Of a DNA stretch of 64,000 nucleotides, positions 17,683-26,492 are shown one piece after another. Position 1 is the first letter of the stretch. Every line of letters starts with the position of its first letter. The position numbers and the translations under genes were made by a program. Source of the DNA: ZC4RG30 sp049841155 (GTDB taxonomy: Bacteria > Pseudomonadota > Gammaproteobacteria > Steroidobacterales > Steroidobacteraceae); NCBI GenBank assembly GCA_049841155.1, contig JASGHI010000004.1, forward strand, positions 682,001 to 746,000, in the 5' to 3' direction. The notes under the pieces were generated by a model, which was not told where the DNA came from, searched no databases, and saw nothing but the letters and a program-made list of their open reading frames with translations.

Positions 17683-20067
17683 TCAGTAGCGGTAGACCGC
17701 CGTCAGGCCATAGGTGCGCGGCATGTTGACCGTGCCCTGCTTCACCGAGGTGGGTATGCCGATGAAGCCGACCGTCGACCGGCTCGTGAACAGCACCTGC
17801 TTGTTGAACAGGTTGTTGCTGAACAGCGAGATGTCCCAGCCGCCAGTGTTGACGCCCAGGCGCACATTCATCAGACCGTAGCCCGGGGTGAGGAAAATCT
17901 TCCTCGGGTCGTTGATGTAGCTGCTGGCCAGGTCCGGATCGTTCTCGAAGCCCGGGCGGTCGTTGTAGGTGTAGTCCGCCCGCACATAGCCGTCCCGCGC
18001 GCCCACGACGAAGTTGTACTGCGCGTTGGCGTTGAGCCGTGCCCCTTCGGAGATCAGGCTGCCGTCCTTGATGCGCAGGGCGCCCAGCGGATTGGCGGTG
18101 GTGGGCGTTGCGCGCACATCCTGCGTCGACACCAGCTTGTGATAGCCCATGTTCAGCCCCACGGTGAGGGGGGCGATGGGCCGGTACTGCGCCGAGAACT
18201 CGAAGCCGCGGCCGCGCGCCGTGCCGATATTGGCCGTGTAGGACAGTGTGCACTGCGACAACGACTGGTTGGCGATCATGTCCGACCAGTTGTACTGGTA
18301 GACCGCTGCGTCGATGATCAGCCGGCGGTCGAGGAACTGCAGCTTGGTGCCCAGTTCATAGCTCCACAGCGAGTCCGGGCCATAGCTGCCCGGCACCGCT
18401 GTCAGGCCGAGGGCCGCAAGGTCCGGGCCGCAGGCCGGATTGTTGATCGGGGCATTGACGCCGCCGTTGCGGAAGCCCTTGGTGGCGCTGATGTAGGTCA
18501 GCGAGCCGTCAGCCTTGTACGAGAACATGAACTTCGGAATCGTGACGTCGGCCGACGCCTTGCCGGTCGTCGGCTTGCCGCCGGGACCCGGCCAGATTGT
18601 GCCGTTGATCGGGCCGGCCGAGTAGCTGGTCCAGTCGGTGTCGAACTTGGCGTAGCGCAGGCCCACGGTGGCGGAGAGGCCACCCACGATGTTGAAGTCG
18701 GCCTGGCCGAAGAGCGATTTCTGCTTTTCGATCAGCACGTCGGCGCCCTTGAAGGAGTACAGGCCATCGGCCAGCGGCGTGCCGAAGAAGGAGAGGTTGT
18801 AGTACGTGTCCACGACGCTGCGGCTGTCCGTGGTCTTGTTGTCCTGGTAGAAGGCACCGACCAGCCACTTCAGGCGCGCATTGTCGTTGGTCGACTGCAG
18901 ACGCACTTCCTGTGTGAAGAAGGTATTGCCCTGGGTGTCATACCCGGGGAAGGTGGCGGCCGGATCGGCCGGCCAGAGCTCGCCGCCCCAGAAGGCCGCT
19001 TCCAGCGAAGCGAAGTCCGTGAGGCCATCCTGCGTGCGCTGGTAGTAGGAGGTGTTCGAGAACAGGCGCATGTCGTGCGGCAGCTGCCAGTCGATGGCCA
19101 GTGCCGTCAGCTTCAGCGTCTGGTTGCCGAACTGGTTCAGCGCGCGCAGATCGACATAGTCGCCCTTGTTCGGGTTGCCGTAGGGCTGGTTGACCATCAC
19201 GTCGCCGATGCCGTCGCTGGGGAAGTAGAAGGCATTGCCGCCGGCACCGTTGTCCTTGGTGCGCTGGTAGTAGAACGAGGGCGTGATGGTCAGCTCGTCG
19301 AAGGGCTTCCAGCCCAGCGCGAACCGTGCCGACAGCGCATCGGAATAGTTGTTGTCGCGGTTCTCGACGTTGCCGGTGTAGTAGTTCACGCGGTCGACGA
19401 TGCCGCCGGTGTGGCGGCTCCAGATGCTGGCGCGGAAGCCCAGCTTGTCCTCCACGATGGGCGCGCCGCCGGCAACGCCCGCTTCATAGCTGGGTGCGCC
19501 GTAGGTGGTTCCCGACACCTCGGTGCGGGCATACATCGAGGATTTGGTCATGTTCGGGCCGGGCTGGATGAAGCGCACGGCGCCGCCCTCGGAACCCGAA
19601 CCGAACAGCGTGCCCTGCGGGCCGCTCAGCACTTCGACGCGTTCGATGTCGAACAGCATGGGATAGGCGTTGTCGGTGAAGCTGCCGCTGGCGATGATGT
19701 TGCCCACCTGCACCGGTGTGTCATCGATGTAGACGCCGGTGGTGGCCGGGCCCGCCGTGGCACTCATGCCGCGGATGGAGATGGAATTGCCCAGGCCGCT
19801 GCCGAAACCGCCGCCGCCGCGGCCGAACTGCACGCTGGGCGAGAAGCGGGCGATGTCATCGATCTGCTTGACGCCCTGCGCGTCCATCTGCTCCTGGCCG
19901 AACACTGCGACGCTCACGGGCACGTCCTGCGCGCTTTCGGCGCGGCGCGTGGCCGTGACCACGATTTCTTCCAGGCCCACGGATTCCTGTGCCTGAACCG
20001 TTGCCGGCACATAGAGCGCCGCGCACACAGCCAGTGCGACACTTGCGCGTACTTCGACTCTGTTCAC
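17683..20067 (-). CDS. TonB-dependent outer-membrane receptor
   Basis: A 794-residue receptor. GTG 20067 was chosen because AGGAGATTTCCA precedes it and the signal peptide (VEVRASVALAVCAALYVPATV, ending VQAQ) then begins within six residues. Upstream in-frame ATGs lack a ribosome-binding site. The TonB box is LEEIVVTATRR. The plug includes GPQGTLFGSGSEGGAVRFI and is preceded by a glycine-rich GRGGGGFGSGLGN stretch. The barrel ends in TAVYRY with a C-terminal tyrosine. The ligand is unknown. It is monocistronic, bounded by a terminator (17621-17648) and a 392-bp upstream region with repeated elements. Confidence 0.92.
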   Translation of the reverse strand: MNRVEVRASVALAVCAALYVPATVQAQESVGLEEIVVTATRRAESAQDVPVSVAVFGQEQMDAQGVKQIDDIARFSPSVQFGRGGGGFGSGLGNSISIRGMSATAGPATTGVYIDDTPVQVGNIIASGSFTDNAYPMLFDIERVEVLSGPQGTLFGSGSEGGAVRFIQPGPNMTKSSMYARTEVSGTTYGAPSYEAGVAGGAPIVEDKLGFRASIWSRHTGGIVDRVNYYTGNVENRDNNYSDALSARFALGWKPFDELTITPSFYYQRTKDNGAGGNAFYFPSDGIGDVMVNQPYGNPNKGDYVDLRALNQFGNQTLKLTALAIDWQLPHDMRLFSNTSYYQRTQDGLTDFASLEAAFWGGELWPADPAATFPGYDTQGNTFFTQEVRLQSTNDNARLKWLVGAFYQDNKTTDSRSVVDTYYNLSFFGTPLADGLYSFKGADVLIEKQKSLFGQADFNIVGGLSATVGLRYAKFDTDWTSYSAGPINGTIWPGPGGKPTTGKASADVTIPKFMFSYKADGSLTYISATKGFRNGGVNAPINNPACGPDLAALGLTAVPGSYGPDSLWSYELGTKLQFLDRRLIIDAAVYQYNWSDMIANQSLSQCTLSYTANIGTARGRGFEFSAQYRPIAPLTVGLNMGYHKLVSTQDVRATPTTANPLGALRIKDGSLISEGARLNANAQYNFVVGARDGYVRADYTYNDRPGFENDPDLASSYINDPRKIFLTPGYGLMNVRLGVNTGGWDISLFSNNLFNKQVLFTSRSTVGFIGIPTSVKQGTVNMPRTYGLTAVYRY

Positions 20068-20190
20068 TGGAAATCTCCTGGTAAGTGAATCCCGGACGGG
20101 TTGCATTAGTTGGACAACAAACGAAGCATCTTCGTAAGGAAAGCGACTGTCAACTTTCATCCACAGGTGTAGGTTTGGTGCAACAAATGG

Positions 20191-20205
20191 TTGTCAGTGC
20201 AGCAA
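20191..20205 (+). repeat. direct repeat copy 1, TTGTCAGTGCAGCAA
   Basis: Matches the copy at 20401-20415 at 14 of 15 bases. Both copies are preceded by AACAA and ATGG at slightly different spacing. The two start points are exactly 210 bp apart. It sits 124 bp upstream of the receptor start and may be a regulator binding site. Confidence 0.55.
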
Positions 20206-20327
20206 CAAGATCTCCCTGTGAATTTTCCCACGGCGATCCAGTCGATCGCCGTTGTTGCGCTCCGGCAACATCCGCATGCCGCTCTTCGAGCAATACCTCA
20301 AATCCGCCACGCTGCAAAGGCCAGTCA

Positions 20328-20347
20328 ACGGTTTGAGGATCAACCGT
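20328..20347. repeat. inverted repeat ACGGTT/AACCGT
   Basis: Perfect 6-base arms separated by 8 bases, between the two copies of the 15-base direct repeat. Possible operator half-sites; no regulator is assigned. Confidence 0.35.
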
Positions 20348-20400
20348 CTTATAGTTTGATGTCAACCTTTCTCGGCCAACGGCTGCGGAACAATGGATCG

Positions 20401-20420
20401 TTGTCAATGCAGCAATTGAC
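20401..20420. repeat. direct repeat copy 2 with embedded inverted repeat
   Basis: TTGTCAATGCAGCAA (20401-20415) repeats the element at 20191. It also contains a perfect dyad, GTCAAT and ATTGAC separated by GCAGCA (20403-20420). Copy 1 keeps only a shorter TTGT/ACAA dyad. This is consistent with a strong and a weak operator for one protein. Confidence 0.5.
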
Positions 20421-20459
20421 CTGCCGCAATGGGCCGGGGCAGGGGACCGCGGGCTCGTG

Positions 20460-21827
20460 TCAGCAGGCGTTCAGTGCTTCCAGGAAGCGCGTATGCCAGG
20501 CATGGATGTCGTTGCGGGTGAGTACTTCCATCATGGCCTGGTGCCGTTCACGGCGTTCGGCCAGCGGCATGTTGAAGGCCTGCTGGATGGCATGGGCGAT
20601 GCCGCGCAGGTCGTAGGGGTTCACCTGCACGGCGGCCGCAAGTTCACGCGCGGCGCCGGCCAGCGTGGAGAGGATGAGTACGCCCGGATCGTCCGGATCC
20701 TGCGCAGCGACGAACTCCTTGGCGACCAGGTTCATGCCATCGCGCACCGGCGTGACGATGCCCACCGGCGCGGCGCGCATGAAGCCCATCAGCACGTCGT
20801 GCGGGAAATTGCGGTTGAGGTAACGGATGGGGGTCCAGTCCGTGTCGGCGAAACGGCCGTTGGTGCGGCCCGAAGCCTGCTCCAGTTCGTTGCGGATCGC
20901 GGCATAGGCCAGCACGTCGGCGCGCGAGATCGGCGCGATCTGCAGGAAGGTCACGCGGTTGATGTTGTCCGGATGGGTTTCCAGGAAGCGCTCGTAGGCG
21001 CGGAAGCGTTCGACCAGTCCCTTGCTGTAGTCCAGGCGGTCGACGCCGATCATGAGCTTGCGACCCAGCAGGCCCGCGACCATGCGGCGGCAGGGTTCGC
21101 CGGTGAGCGCCCTGGCTGCGGCGTCCTGGATCTGTGCCACATCCACGCCGATGGGATAGACGCCGGTGCGTACGCGGCGGCTGCCCACGGTGATCATCCC
21201 CGGCTCGGCGGTGGATTCCGGGCCCCACAGCATCTCGACCACGGAGCGGAAGGAGGCGAGGTCGCCTTCGGTCTGGAAACCCACGAGGTCGTATTCCAGC
21301 AGCGAGCGCATGAGCTCGCCGTATACCGGCAGCACGCGCAGCAGCTCCACGTGCGGAAAGGGAATGTGCAGGAACAGGCCGGTCTTCTGTGTGACCCCGG
21401 CCTCGCGCAGCATCTGCGCCAGGGGGAGCAGGTGAAAGTCGTGCACCCACAGGACATCGTCGGGTTTCAGCAGCGGCAGCAGCTCCCGCGCGAAGCGCTG
21501 GTTCACGGCGAGGTAGCGCTCGTACTGCGCTTCGGAATAGCTGAAGTTGTCGACGAAGTAGTGGAACAGCGGCCACAGCACGTCATTGCAGAAGCCGAGG
21601 TAGTACTCCTGGAATTCCTCCTGCGAGAAGTCGATGGTGGCGAAGCTCAGTCCGTCGCGGCGGATGGTCTCGGCTGGCCCGGGGGCGTCGCTGATCTCGC
21701 CGCTCCAGCCAAACCACAGTCCGCCGCGGGCACGCATGGCGGCGAGCAGGCCAACCGCGAGCCCGCCCGGCACCGTGCCGCGCCGGGGCAGTGAAACGCG
21801 GTTGGAGATGGCCACCAGGCGGCTCAC
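20460..21827 (-). CDS. otsA: trehalose-6-phosphate synthase
   Basis: A 455-residue GT20 glycosyltransferase that joins UDP-glucose and glucose-6-phosphate into trehalose-6-phosphate. Seen are the N-terminal SNRVSLP and the glycine loop GGLAVGLL, then WVHDFHLLPLAQMLR, FLHIPFPHVELLRVLP, the sugar-phosphate-binding VDRLDYSKGL and the nucleotide-sugar motif VRDGMNLVAKEF. The GTG start at 21827 overlaps the GH15 stop (GTGA). It is last in the order otsB, GH15, otsA, all translationally coupled. Trehalose protects against osmotic, heat and desiccation stress. Confidence 0.95.
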   Translation of the reverse strand: MSRLVAISNRVSLPRRGTVPGGLAVGLLAAMRARGGLWFGWSGEISDAPGPAETIRRDGLSFATIDFSQEEFQEYYLGFCNDVLWPLFHYFVDNFSYSEAQYERYLAVNQRFARELLPLLKPDDVLWVHDFHLLPLAQMLREAGVTQKTGLFLHIPFPHVELLRVLPVYGELMRSLLEYDLVGFQTEGDLASFRSVVEMLWGPESTAEPGMITVGSRRVRTGVYPIGVDVAQIQDAAARALTGEPCRRMVAGLLGRKLMIGVDRLDYSKGLVERFRAYERFLETHPDNINRVTFLQIAPISRADVLAYAAIRNELEQASGRTNGRFADTDWTPIRYLNRNFPHDVLMGFMRAAPVGIVTPVRDGMNLVAKEFVAAQDPDDPGVLILSTLAGAARELAAAVQVNPYDLRGIAHAIQQAFNMPLAERRERHQAMMEVLTRNDIHAWHTRFLEALNAC

Positions 21828-23617
21828 AGCGCCTGCTCCCAGCTGCGCGACAGCCGGATGGCGCTGCTGATGATGCCCACCATGCTGTAGGTCTGCGGGA
21901 AGTTGCCCCACAGCTCGCCACTGCGCAGGTCCATGTCTTCGCCCAGCAGGCCCAGCCGTGTGCGCCGGGCCAGCAGCCGCTCGAACTGCCCGCGCGCCTC
22001 CTCGATGCGGCCGCTGGCGGCCAGTGCATTGACGTACCAGAAGGCGCAGATGAGGAAGGCGGTCTCGGGCCGGCCGAAATCATCGGCATTGCGGTAACGG
22101 TAGAGCAGGTCGCCTTCCCTGAGTTCGCGGCCGATCACTTCGAGCGTCGCGACAAAGCGCGGGTCCCTGGCGTCGATCAGCCCCAGCTCGGGTAGCAGCA
22201 GTGCGGTGGCATCGACATCCGTGCCGCCGAAGGTGGCCACCAGCGAGTTGCGGTGCGGGTTCCAGGCGCGCTCCAGGATGCGCGCCTGCATTTCATTCGC
22301 CGCCTCGCGCCAGCGCGCCGCGGCCTGCTGCCGCCCCAGATGCGTGCCGATGCGGGCCAGGCGGTCGCAGCCGGCCCAGGACATCGCCGCAGAGAAGCTG
22401 TGTACGGCCTGGCTGTTGCGCAGCTCCCAGGGGCCGGCGTCCGGCAGTTCGCACACCGCCAGGGCGCGCTCGCCCAGGCGTTCGAGCCGCTCGAACAGCG
22501 GCAGATCGCCGGCCGACACTAGGCGCGCATCGAAGAACAGCTGCGTGGAGGCGAGGATCACCGACCCGTAGACGTCATGCTGCACCTGCAATGCCGCGGA
22601 GTTGCCTACGCGCACCGGTCCCATGCCGCGGTAGCCGGGGAGGGTCGTGATCTCGCGTTCGAGCAGGGTAGGTTCGCCGCCCAGGCCGTACAGCGGCTGC
22701 AGCCCGGCCGCCGGGGAACGCGCCACGATGCCGTCGATGAAGTGCAGGTAGGCCTCCATGGTGCGCGTGGCGCCGAGGCGGTTCAGCGCCTGCACGACGA
22801 AGTAGCTGTCCCGCAGCCAGCAGTAGCGGTAATCCCAGTTGCGCCGGGAGCCTGCGGCTTCGGGAATCGACGTGGTGAGCGCGGCCAGCACTGCGCCGGT
22901 GTCTTCGAAGGTGCACAGCTTCAGCGTGATCGCGGCGCGGATCACCGCCTCCTGCCAGTCGAAGGGGATGGCCAGCATGCGCACCCAGTCGCGCCAGTAG
23001 TCGCGGGTGGCATGCAGGAAGTTGCGCGCCAGTGCCAGCGGCGCTTCTTCCACGGTCTCGTCCGGCCCCACCAGGAAGGCCATGGGGCGGTCGAGCACTT
23101 GCGGGCGTTCTTCGCACAGTGCGGTGAGGGAACAGTCCGTGGTGACGCGGTAAGCCAGATCCTCGGCGGCAAAGCGCAGATGGTGCGAGCCGCCGCAACC
23201 CGTGCTGTCGGCCTGTCCCCAGCAACTCGTGGGCCGCAGCCGCAGCTTGATGATGGGGCGGCCGGCCACGGGCTCGACGATGCGCACCAGCATCATGGGC
23301 CGGAACATGCGCCCGCGGCTGCGGTGCCGCGGGCAGAAGTCCGTGATGCGGACGCGGCCGCCGTGCTCATCCGTGAGCTCGGTTTCGAGGATGGAGGTGT
23401 TGGGCAGGTAGCGCTGCGAGCTGCCTGCAAGGCCGGCCAGATCGACGGCAAACACGCCCCGGGTCGCCGCGCCGCCCTCCGGCGTGAGCAGGGCCGAAAA
23501 GACCGGGTCGCCGTCCGGGCGCGGCAGGCAGCACCAGACAATGGCTGCCTGGCTGTCCACGAGCGCAGCGATCTGGCAGTTGCCGATGACCGCGAGCTGC
23601 AGGTCCGGGGCGTTCAC
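21824..23617 (-). CDS. glycoside hydrolase family 15 protein in the trehalose operon
   Basis: A 597-residue protein: an N-terminal beta-sandwich (IGNCQIAALVDSQAAIVWCC) and an (alpha/alpha)6 GH15 catalytic barrel with NWDYRYCWLRDSYF. The likely acid is Glu in GPWELRN and the likely base is Glu in SGELWGNFPQTYS. GH15 includes glucoamylases and some trehalases. A gene coupled on both sides (GTGA overlaps at 23614-23617 and 21824-21827) to trehalose synthesis genes more likely acts on trehalose or a related glucoside than on starch. No signal peptide, so cytoplasmic. Activity not established from sequence. Confidence 0.88.
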   Translation of the reverse strand: MNAPDLQLAVIGNCQIAALVDSQAAIVWCCLPRPDGDPVFSALLTPEGGAATRGVFAVDLAGLAGSSQRYLPNTSILETELTDEHGGRVRITDFCPRHRSRGRMFRPMMLVRIVEPVAGRPIIKLRLRPTSCWGQADSTGCGGSHHLRFAAEDLAYRVTTDCSLTALCEERPQVLDRPMAFLVGPDETVEEAPLALARNFLHATRDYWRDWVRMLAIPFDWQEAVIRAAITLKLCTFEDTGAVLAALTTSIPEAAGSRRNWDYRYCWLRDSYFVVQALNRLGATRTMEAYLHFIDGIVARSPAAGLQPLYGLGGEPTLLEREITTLPGYRGMGPVRVGNSAALQVQHDVYGSVILASTQLFFDARLVSAGDLPLFERLERLGERALAVCELPDAGPWELRNSQAVHSFSAAMSWAGCDRLARIGTHLGRQQAAARWREAANEMQARILERAWNPHRNSLVATFGGTDVDATALLLPELGLIDARDPRFVATLEVIGRELREGDLLYRYRNADDFGRPETAFLICAFWYVNALAASGRIEEARGQFERLLARRTRLGLLGEDMDLRSGELWGNFPQTYSMVGIISSAIRLSRSWEQAL

Positions 23618-24354
23618 GGCAGCAGCATGCCCAGCCACTGGCGCACGGCGGATGGATCGGCGAGCGCCCAGCGCGCCGAGACGCGGTCGCCCACCGCGAT
23701 GTCGAAGCCGCCGTTGCGGCGTACGGCGGCGAAGCCGTCGAAGTCCGTCACGTCGTCACCGATGTATACGGGGCGGCGGCCGGCAAAGGGGGGTTCCTTC
23801 ATGAAGGCCTCGATGGCGCTGGCCTTGTTGCGGCTGGCGGGCTTGATCTCCAGCACCTGCTCGCCCTGCAGGACGGCAAAAGCGGGATCGAGTTTCGCGG
23901 CCACGTCCGCGATGACCAGATGCGCCTCGGCGCGGACGCCGCGGGCACCCCGGAAATGCAGCGCCAGCGCGCTGCCTTTGTCTTCGAGCAGCACGCCGGG
24001 CTGCGCGCGTGCAAAGGCCGCAAGCCGGTCGCGCACCGGATCCAGCACGCCGGGCGGCAGCGTGGGCAGGTGCACCGTGCCGTCGGCGCTGCGCCGCTCG
24101 AAACCATGGATGCCCGCGGCCGGCAGTTGCAGGGGCGCGAACAGGGCGTCGAGGCTGCCGAGGGTGCGGCCGCTCACCAGCGCGACGGCGCCGCCGAAGT
24201 GCTGCGAGACCGCGGCCAGGAGCTGCTGCAGCGGTGCATCGGCGCGGGCGGCATCCGGCGTCGGCGCGAATTCGAGCAGGGTCCCGTCCACGTCGAGGAA
24301 CAGGCAGACGTGATCCCGGCCCATCTGGACCGGATCTGGCCATGGGGTGGTCAT
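23614..24354 (-). CDS. otsB: trehalose-6-phosphate phosphatase
   Basis: A 246-residue HAD-superfamily phosphatase that dephosphorylates trehalose-6-phosphate. The nucleophile motif is FLDVDGTLLEFAP, motif II lies in ALVSGR, the substrate-cap glutamate region is EIKPASRNKASAIEAF and motif IV is YIGDDVTDFDGF. It is the first gene of the otsB-GH15-otsA unit. ATG 24354 was chosen; ATG 24366 and TTG 24372 are also in frame and none has a clear ribosome-binding site, so the start is uncertain. It diverges from a MarR gene across a short AT-rich region. Confidence 0.93.
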   Translation of the reverse strand: MTTPWPDPVQMGRDHVCLFLDVDGTLLEFAPTPDAARADAPLQQLLAAVSQHFGGAVALVSGRTLGSLDALFAPLQLPAAGIHGFERRSADGTVHLPTLPPGVLDPVRDRLAAFARAQPGVLLEDKGSALALHFRGARGVRAEAHLVIADVAAKLDPAFAVLQGEQVLEIKPASRNKASAIEAFMKEPPFAGRRPVYIGDDVTDFDGFAAVRRNGGFDIAVGDRVSARWALADPSAVRQWLGMLLP

Positions 24355-24420
24355 ATGATTGAGCATTTTCAACTATTGACGTAGTGCAATCAAGTTGCGG
24401 GTGGGATACGATCTTCGGGT

Positions 24421-24924
24421 ATGCCCCGTCCAACCGGAGTCGCGCGGCGCAGGCCGCAGGCTGCTCAGCGCGAAGCGCTCGAGCATTCCGCGCTGCTGCT
24501 GGCCCGGGCCCTGGTGGACCGCATGCGCAGTCTTTACCGGGAGCTGGAGCGCCACACGGGCGCACCGGTGCAGATGCACCGCGCGCTGGCCTGCGTGGCG
24601 GCTTCTCCCGGCATCGCGGCCTCGGGGCTGGCGAACGAGCTGGGCATGCAGCGCTCCGCGCTGAGCCATCTGCTGCGGTCGCTGGTGGAGCGTGGCTGGG
24701 TGCAGCGCCAGCGCGATGTGCTCGATCAGCGCTCGGTGCGCCTGTTCGTCACGGCGTCGGGCCACGAAGTCGTGCAGGCCACGGCAGGCAGGGTGGCCGG
24801 TATCCTGCAGCGCGCCGTGAACCAGCTGGATGACCGCGACCTGGTGCGTCTGGAGCGTTCGCTGAGCGCTCTGCTGCGACATGTCGAACCACCGCTGCCG
24901 GCCGGAACCCCGGTGGCGGATTGA
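24421..24924 (+). CDS. MarR-family transcriptional regulator
   Basis: A 167-residue winged-helix regulator. The recognition helix region is ASGLANELGMQRSALSHLLRSL, followed by the wing RQRDVLDQRSVRLFVTASG. An arginine-rich N-terminus precedes the first helix. It diverges from otsB, with 66 bp between the two starts, so it may control the trehalose genes. It is followed 22 bp later by rnk. The effector is unknown. Confidence 0.85.
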   Translation: MPRPTGVARRRPQAAQREALEHSALLLARALVDRMRSLYRELERHTGAPVQMHRALACVAASPGIAASGLANELGMQRSALSHLLRSLVERGWVQRQRDVLDQRSVRLFVTASGHEVVQATAGRVAGILQRAVNQLDDRDLVRLERSLSALLRHVEPPLPAGTPVAD

Positions 24925-24946
24925 CCGGATTTATGGAGTGAGTGAC

Positions 24947-25366
24947 ATGGCTGAGAACAATGAAGTGGTGGTGACGGAACTGGATGCCGTGCGGCTGGAA
25001 CGCCTGCTGCACCGGGGCGACCGCGAAGCCGTGTCCCGTGAGGCCGGGCGGCCGCTGAACGAGCGGCTGGAGACGGCGCGCATCGTTGCCGGCCGCCAGG
25101 TGGCCGCGGACGTGGTCACCATGAACTCGCTGCTGCGCCTGGTGGATCTGGTCAGCGGCGAGGAGTCCGAGGTGCGGCTGGTCTATCCGGCCGACCTTGC
25201 GGCCGGCCCGCAGCGCGTGTCGGTGCTCTCGCCGCTGGGGCAGGTGCTGCTCGGCGCGCGCAGCGGCGAGGTGGTGGCGGCTGCGCTGCCCGGCGGCGGC
25301 TACCGGCAGTACCGCGTGGAGAGGCTGCTGTTCCAGCCCGAAGCCGCAGGCATCTTCGATCTGTGA
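24947..25366 (+). CDS. rnk: nucleoside diphosphate kinase regulator, Rnk/GreA C-terminal fold
   Basis: A 139-residue protein with an N-terminal coiled coil (VRLERLLHRGDREAVSREAG) and a C-terminal FKBP-like GreA/GreB domain (TMNSLLRLVDLVSGEESEVRLVYP, then ISPLG-type VSVLSPLGQVLLGARSGE). Rnk proteins bind RNA polymerase near the secondary channel but lack Gre cleavage activity; they influence nucleotide pools and polysaccharide output. The start was taken at ATG 24947 behind TGGAGTGAGTG. It probably shares the marR transcript and converges with mrpG. Confidence 0.88.
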   Translation: MAENNEVVVTELDAVRLERLLHRGDREAVSREAGRPLNERLETARIVAGRQVAADVVTMNSLLRLVDLVSGEESEVRLVYPADLAAGPQRVSVLSPLGQVLLGARSGEVVAAALPGGGYRQYRVERLLFQPEAAGIFDL

Positions 25367-25387
25367 TCCGCGCGCGGCGGACGGGCG

Positions 25388-25732
25388 TCAGGGCGCGTCC
25401 GTTTCCCGCGGAGGCTCGCGCGGCGCCACTTGCCGGTGCAGCGCGGCGCGCATCACCAGCATGGCGGTGATCGGCGAGGTGGTCACGATGAACACGGTGA
25501 TCAGCAGCTCGTGGATCACCGGCCGGCCGGCCAGCGCCGAGGAGATCAGCATCGAGGCGATGAGCACGCAGCCGGCGCCCAGGGTGTTGCCCATCGACGG
25601 CGGATGCATGCGGTCGTAGAACTGCTTCATGCGCAGCAGGCCCACCGAGCCCAGCAGCGTACACAGGCCGCCGAGGACCAGCAGCAGCGAAGCCGGCAGG
25701 AGGGCCCAGACGGGCAGGGCAGGCTCGCTCAT
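25388..25732 (-). CDS. mrpG: Mrp Na+/H+ antiporter subunit G
   Basis: A 114-residue membrane protein with three hydrophobic helices. MnhG/PhaG signatures are LGSVGLLRMKQFYDRMHPPSMGNTLGAGCV and the later IVTTSPITAMLVMRAAL (only the pattern matters; residues about 26-55 and 80-100). It is the last gene of the mrp operon and starts within the mrpF stop (ATGA). In the family it is needed for assembly of the complex. Confidence 0.93.
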   Translation of the reverse strand: MSEPALPVWALLPASLLLVLGGLCTLLGSVGLLRMKQFYDRMHPPSMGNTLGAGCVLIASMLISSALAGRPVIHELLITVFIVTTSPITAMLVMRAALHRQVAPREPPRETDAP

Positions 25733-26010
25733 GGCTCGATCACCTCTCCGCGCAGCAGGAATTTCGCCAGCGCCATCGAGCCGACGAAGCCGAACAGCGC
25801 GATCAGCAGCGCGATGTCGAAATAGAACGTGGTGCTGGTGCGCATCCCCAGCATCAGCAGCGTGAGCATGGCGTTGATGTACAGCGTGTCGAGCGCCAGC
25901 ACGCGGTCCTGCGCGCGCGGGCCGCGGATGATGCGCACCGCGGCACAGCTCATGGCGAGCACGAAGCACAGCTGCGCGAAGCCCAGCGCGAAATCGAACA
26001 GCGCGTTCAT
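25729..26010 (-). CDS. mrpF: Mrp Na+/H+ antiporter subunit F
   Basis: A 93-residue protein with three transmembrane helices. RIIRGPRAQDRVLALDTLY is the MnhF hallmark, followed by FYFDIALLIALFGFVGSMA with a conserved acidic residue in the last helix. The start overlaps the mrpE stop and the stop overlaps the mrpG start, both as ATGA. Confidence 0.93.
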   Translation of the reverse strand: MNALFDFALGFAQLCFVLAMSCAAVRIIRGPRAQDRVLALDTLYINAMLTLLMLGMRTSTTFYFDIALLIALFGFVGSMALAKFLLRGEVIEP

Positions 26011-26492
26011 TCGAAGATCTCCTGCAGCAGGTGCTCGTAGCGGTGCTTGATGGTCGCGCGCGTGGCCTCGGGGTCGCGCAGGTCGAGCACGTGCAGCGTG
26101 AGCAGGCGGTTGTCCGGACTCAGGTCCGCCCACACCGTTCCCGGCGTGGAGGTGACGATGGCTGCGAGGGCCGCGAGCCCATGCGGGTCGCGCAGGTCCA
26201 GCGGGATGTCGACGAAGCCCGAATGCACATCCCGCCCGCCGGTGAGACCGAGCACGATGCGGGCCACCGCGACATTCGAGCGCAGGATGTCGGCGGCAAC
26301 GCGGATCAGGAGACGCAGAGCCGCCTGCGGCCGCCGCAGATGCGGGCGCAGCGGGCGCACGGCGCGGAAGCCCAGCGTCATCAGCACCGACACGGCAAAG
26401 CCCAGCAGCAGCTGGCCGGGCGAGGCGCTGCCATTGAGCAGCAGCCACATCACGGTGAGGCCGAGGATCAGGAGCCAGGGCGTGCGCCTCAT
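26007..26492 (-). CDS. mrpE: Mrp Na+/H+ antiporter subunit E
   Basis: A 161-residue protein. Two N-terminal transmembrane segments (ILGLTVMWLLLNGS and onward) are followed by a cytoplasmic domain with the conserved TSTPGTVWADLSPDNRLLTLHVLD. This is the MnhE/PhaE family, needed for assembly of the antiporter complex. The start overlaps the mrpD stop (ATGA). Confidence 0.92.
   Translation of the reverse strand: MRRTPWLLILGLTVMWLLLNGSASPGQLLLGFAVSVLMTLGFRAVRPLRPHLRRPQAALRLLIRVAADILRSNVAVARIVLGLTGGRDVHSGFVDIPLDLRDPHGLAALAAIVTSTPGTVWADLSPDNRLLTLHVLDLRDPEATRATIKHRYEHLLQEIFE

Larger units (their letters stand above)
20068..20459. other. 392-bp intergenic region upstream of the TonB receptor
   Basis: No convincing gene lies here. 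An open frame of 85 codons on the minus strand (20150-20407) has no ribosome-binding site or recognisable sequence. The region is less GC-rich than its neighbours. It carries two copies of a 15-base element 210 bp apart and two inverted repeats, listed separately. It must contain the promoter of the receptor and the 3' end of the otsBA transcript; no clear terminator for the latter was found. Confidence 0.6.

Noticed and set aside
20150..20407. 85-codon open frame upstream of the TonB receptor
   Set aside because: No Shine-Dalgarno, no recognisable pattern, and it covers repeats that look regulatory.
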